A DNA stretch of 15,635 nucleotides from SSSZ01 sp035345935 (lineage in GTDB: Bacteria; Pseudomonadota; Gammaproteobacteria; Burkholderiales; Rhodocyclaceae): the NCBI GenBank assembly GCA_035345935.1, contig DAORDK010000073.1, positions 1 through 15,635 on the forward strand, written 5' to 3'. Position numbers and translations under genes: made by a program. The notes under the pieces are model-generated. The model did no database searches. It was not told where the DNA came from and worked only from the letters and a program-made list of their open reading frames with translations. This document shows, piece by piece, positions 15,370-15,635 of this stretch (its first letter is position 1; every line of letters begins with the position of its first letter).

Positions 15370-15461
15370 GCACAAACTTGCATCCAATGGGCGGGCTGGT
15401 GCGTAGATGGGGGTACGGAACGCGCACCGCTCGCCGGGGCAGCCAACCGGAAACCACTTGA
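15366..15461 (+). CDS. Possible small ORF overlapping the TlpA stop
   Basis: 31 codons starting at an ATG that overlaps the preceding TGA as ATGA, encoding a basic peptide MSTNLHPMGGLVRRWGYGT and on to a TGA at 15459-15461. The overlap would allow translational coupling, but there is no recognisable motif and no separate ribosome site. It may be chance. Confidence 0.15.
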   Translation: MSTNLHPMGGLVRRWGYGTRTARRGSQPETT

Positions 15462-15463
15462 TG

Positions 15464-15479
15464 TCGGCCTTCGGGCCGA
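15464..15479 (+). promoter_or_regulatory. UUCG-capped hairpin upstream of the metallophore precursor gene
   Basis: TCGGCC-TTCG-GGCCGA: a 6-bp perfect stem closed by the very stable UUCG tetraloop, 23 nt before the ATG at 15503. It is followed by AAACTTTACC, which is not a real T tract, so full termination is doubtful. It may be a weak terminator after the TlpA gene, a processing or stability element separating its expression from the small precursor gene, or a leader structure. Confidence 0.45.
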
Positions 15480-15490
15480 AACTTTACCTC

Positions 15491-15495
15491 AGGAG
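15491..15495 (+). promoter_or_regulatory. Strong ribosome binding site of the precursor gene
   Basis: AGGAG 7 nt before ATG 15503. It is among the best ribosome sites in the window and fits a precursor peptide made in large amounts. Confidence 0.8.
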
Positions 15496-15502
15496 AATCG
15501 AC

Positions 15503-15635
15503 ATGAGCACCAAGAAGACCGCCCTTTCCCTCGCCGTCGGCACCGCCTTCGCCGCCACCGCCCTGTTGGCCCCGGTGGTACACGCCGCCGACAACCCCTT
15601 CTCCCTCACCAAACTCGATTCCGGCTACCAGCTGG
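15503..15635 (+). CDS. hvfA: HvfA-family RiPP metallophore precursor peptide (partial, cut by window edge)
   Basis: Only 44 codons are in the window. Residues 1-28 form a classical signal peptide: KK near the start, a core LSLAVGTAFAATALLAP, and cleavage after VHA. The mature part begins ADNPFSLTKLDSGYQL. The NPF-x-x-x-x-L-x-SGY block right after the signal is the recognisable start of HvfA-type precursors, also seen in databases as short low-complexity proteins. Their C-terminal halves usually carry repeated EGKCG motifs. In characterised relatives a DUF692 multinuclear iron oxidase (HvfB) with its partner HvfC turns these cysteines into oxazolone/thioamide pairs that bind copper. The cysteine region and the partner genes lie beyond the edge, so the call rests on the N-terminal motif alone. 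A strong ribosome site supports the start. Confidence 0.8.
   Translation, partial: MSTKKTALSLAVGTAFAATALLAPVVHAADNPFSLTKLDSGYQL

Noticed and set aside
15416..15465. ECF-sigma promoter (GGAAC ... GTC) before the metallophore precursor
   Set aside because: The GGAAC and GTC elements present are about 40 bp apart, far from the usual 16-17 bp spacing.

Overview
The window is GC-rich, densely coding chromosomal DNA. It looks like a member of the Betaproteobacteria, most likely Rhodocyclales or a close relative. This is inferred from the gene set, the short c-551-type cytochrome, the dacA-ybeD-lipB-lipA style cluster and the protein style, not from any marker search. I see no tRNA, rRNA, insertion sequence, phage gene or CRISPR array. 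Most of the window is core metabolism and envelope biology, with fifteen supported protein genes, the last one cut by the right edge.

Layout. Bases 1-2487: an exported monohaem cytochrome c with a strong terminator, and ilvD (branched-chain amino acid synthesis), both on the minus strand. Bases 2562-4652, plus strand: lgt (lipoprotein lipidation), a methylmalonyl-CoA-epimerase-like VOC protein, and an unrecognised all-helical protein whose second half resembles a histidine-phosphotransfer domain without the histidine. Bases 4647-6614, minus strand: a GAF-PAS sensor with no output domain, whose stop codon shares a TTATAA palindrome with the stop of the helical protein, then the membrane protease htpX. 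Bases 6723-7631: an NhaR-type LysR regulator, divergent from htpX, with a small inverted repeat just before its GTG start.

Bases 7661-11544 form a tight plus-strand operon: a PBP5/6-type D-Ala-D-Ala carboxypeptidase, a D-amino-acid transaminase-like enzyme, DUF493 (YbeD), lipB and lipA. It joins peptidoglycan and D-alanine metabolism to lipoate synthesis. Bases 11680-12906, minus strand: a protein with two HD domains, of which only the second has the GYP motif of cyclic-di-GMP phosphodiesterases.

Bases 13077-15635, plus strand, are the most interesting part. An exported DUF255/thioredoxin-fold protein is followed by an exported TlpA-like thioredoxin. After a UUCG-capped hairpin comes the first 44 codons of a small exported protein. 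Its signal peptide and the mature start 'ADNPFSLTKLDSGYQL' match the precursor peptides of HvfA-type RiPP metallophores, which are modified by a DUF692 multinuclear iron oxidase. The maturation genes would lie just beyond the window, so this window probably ends at the doorstep of a copper-binding peptide biosynthesis operon.

Several genes have a near-perfect TATAAT -10 box that would give leaders of only about 20-30 nt, often with a weak or absent Shine-Dalgarno sequence.
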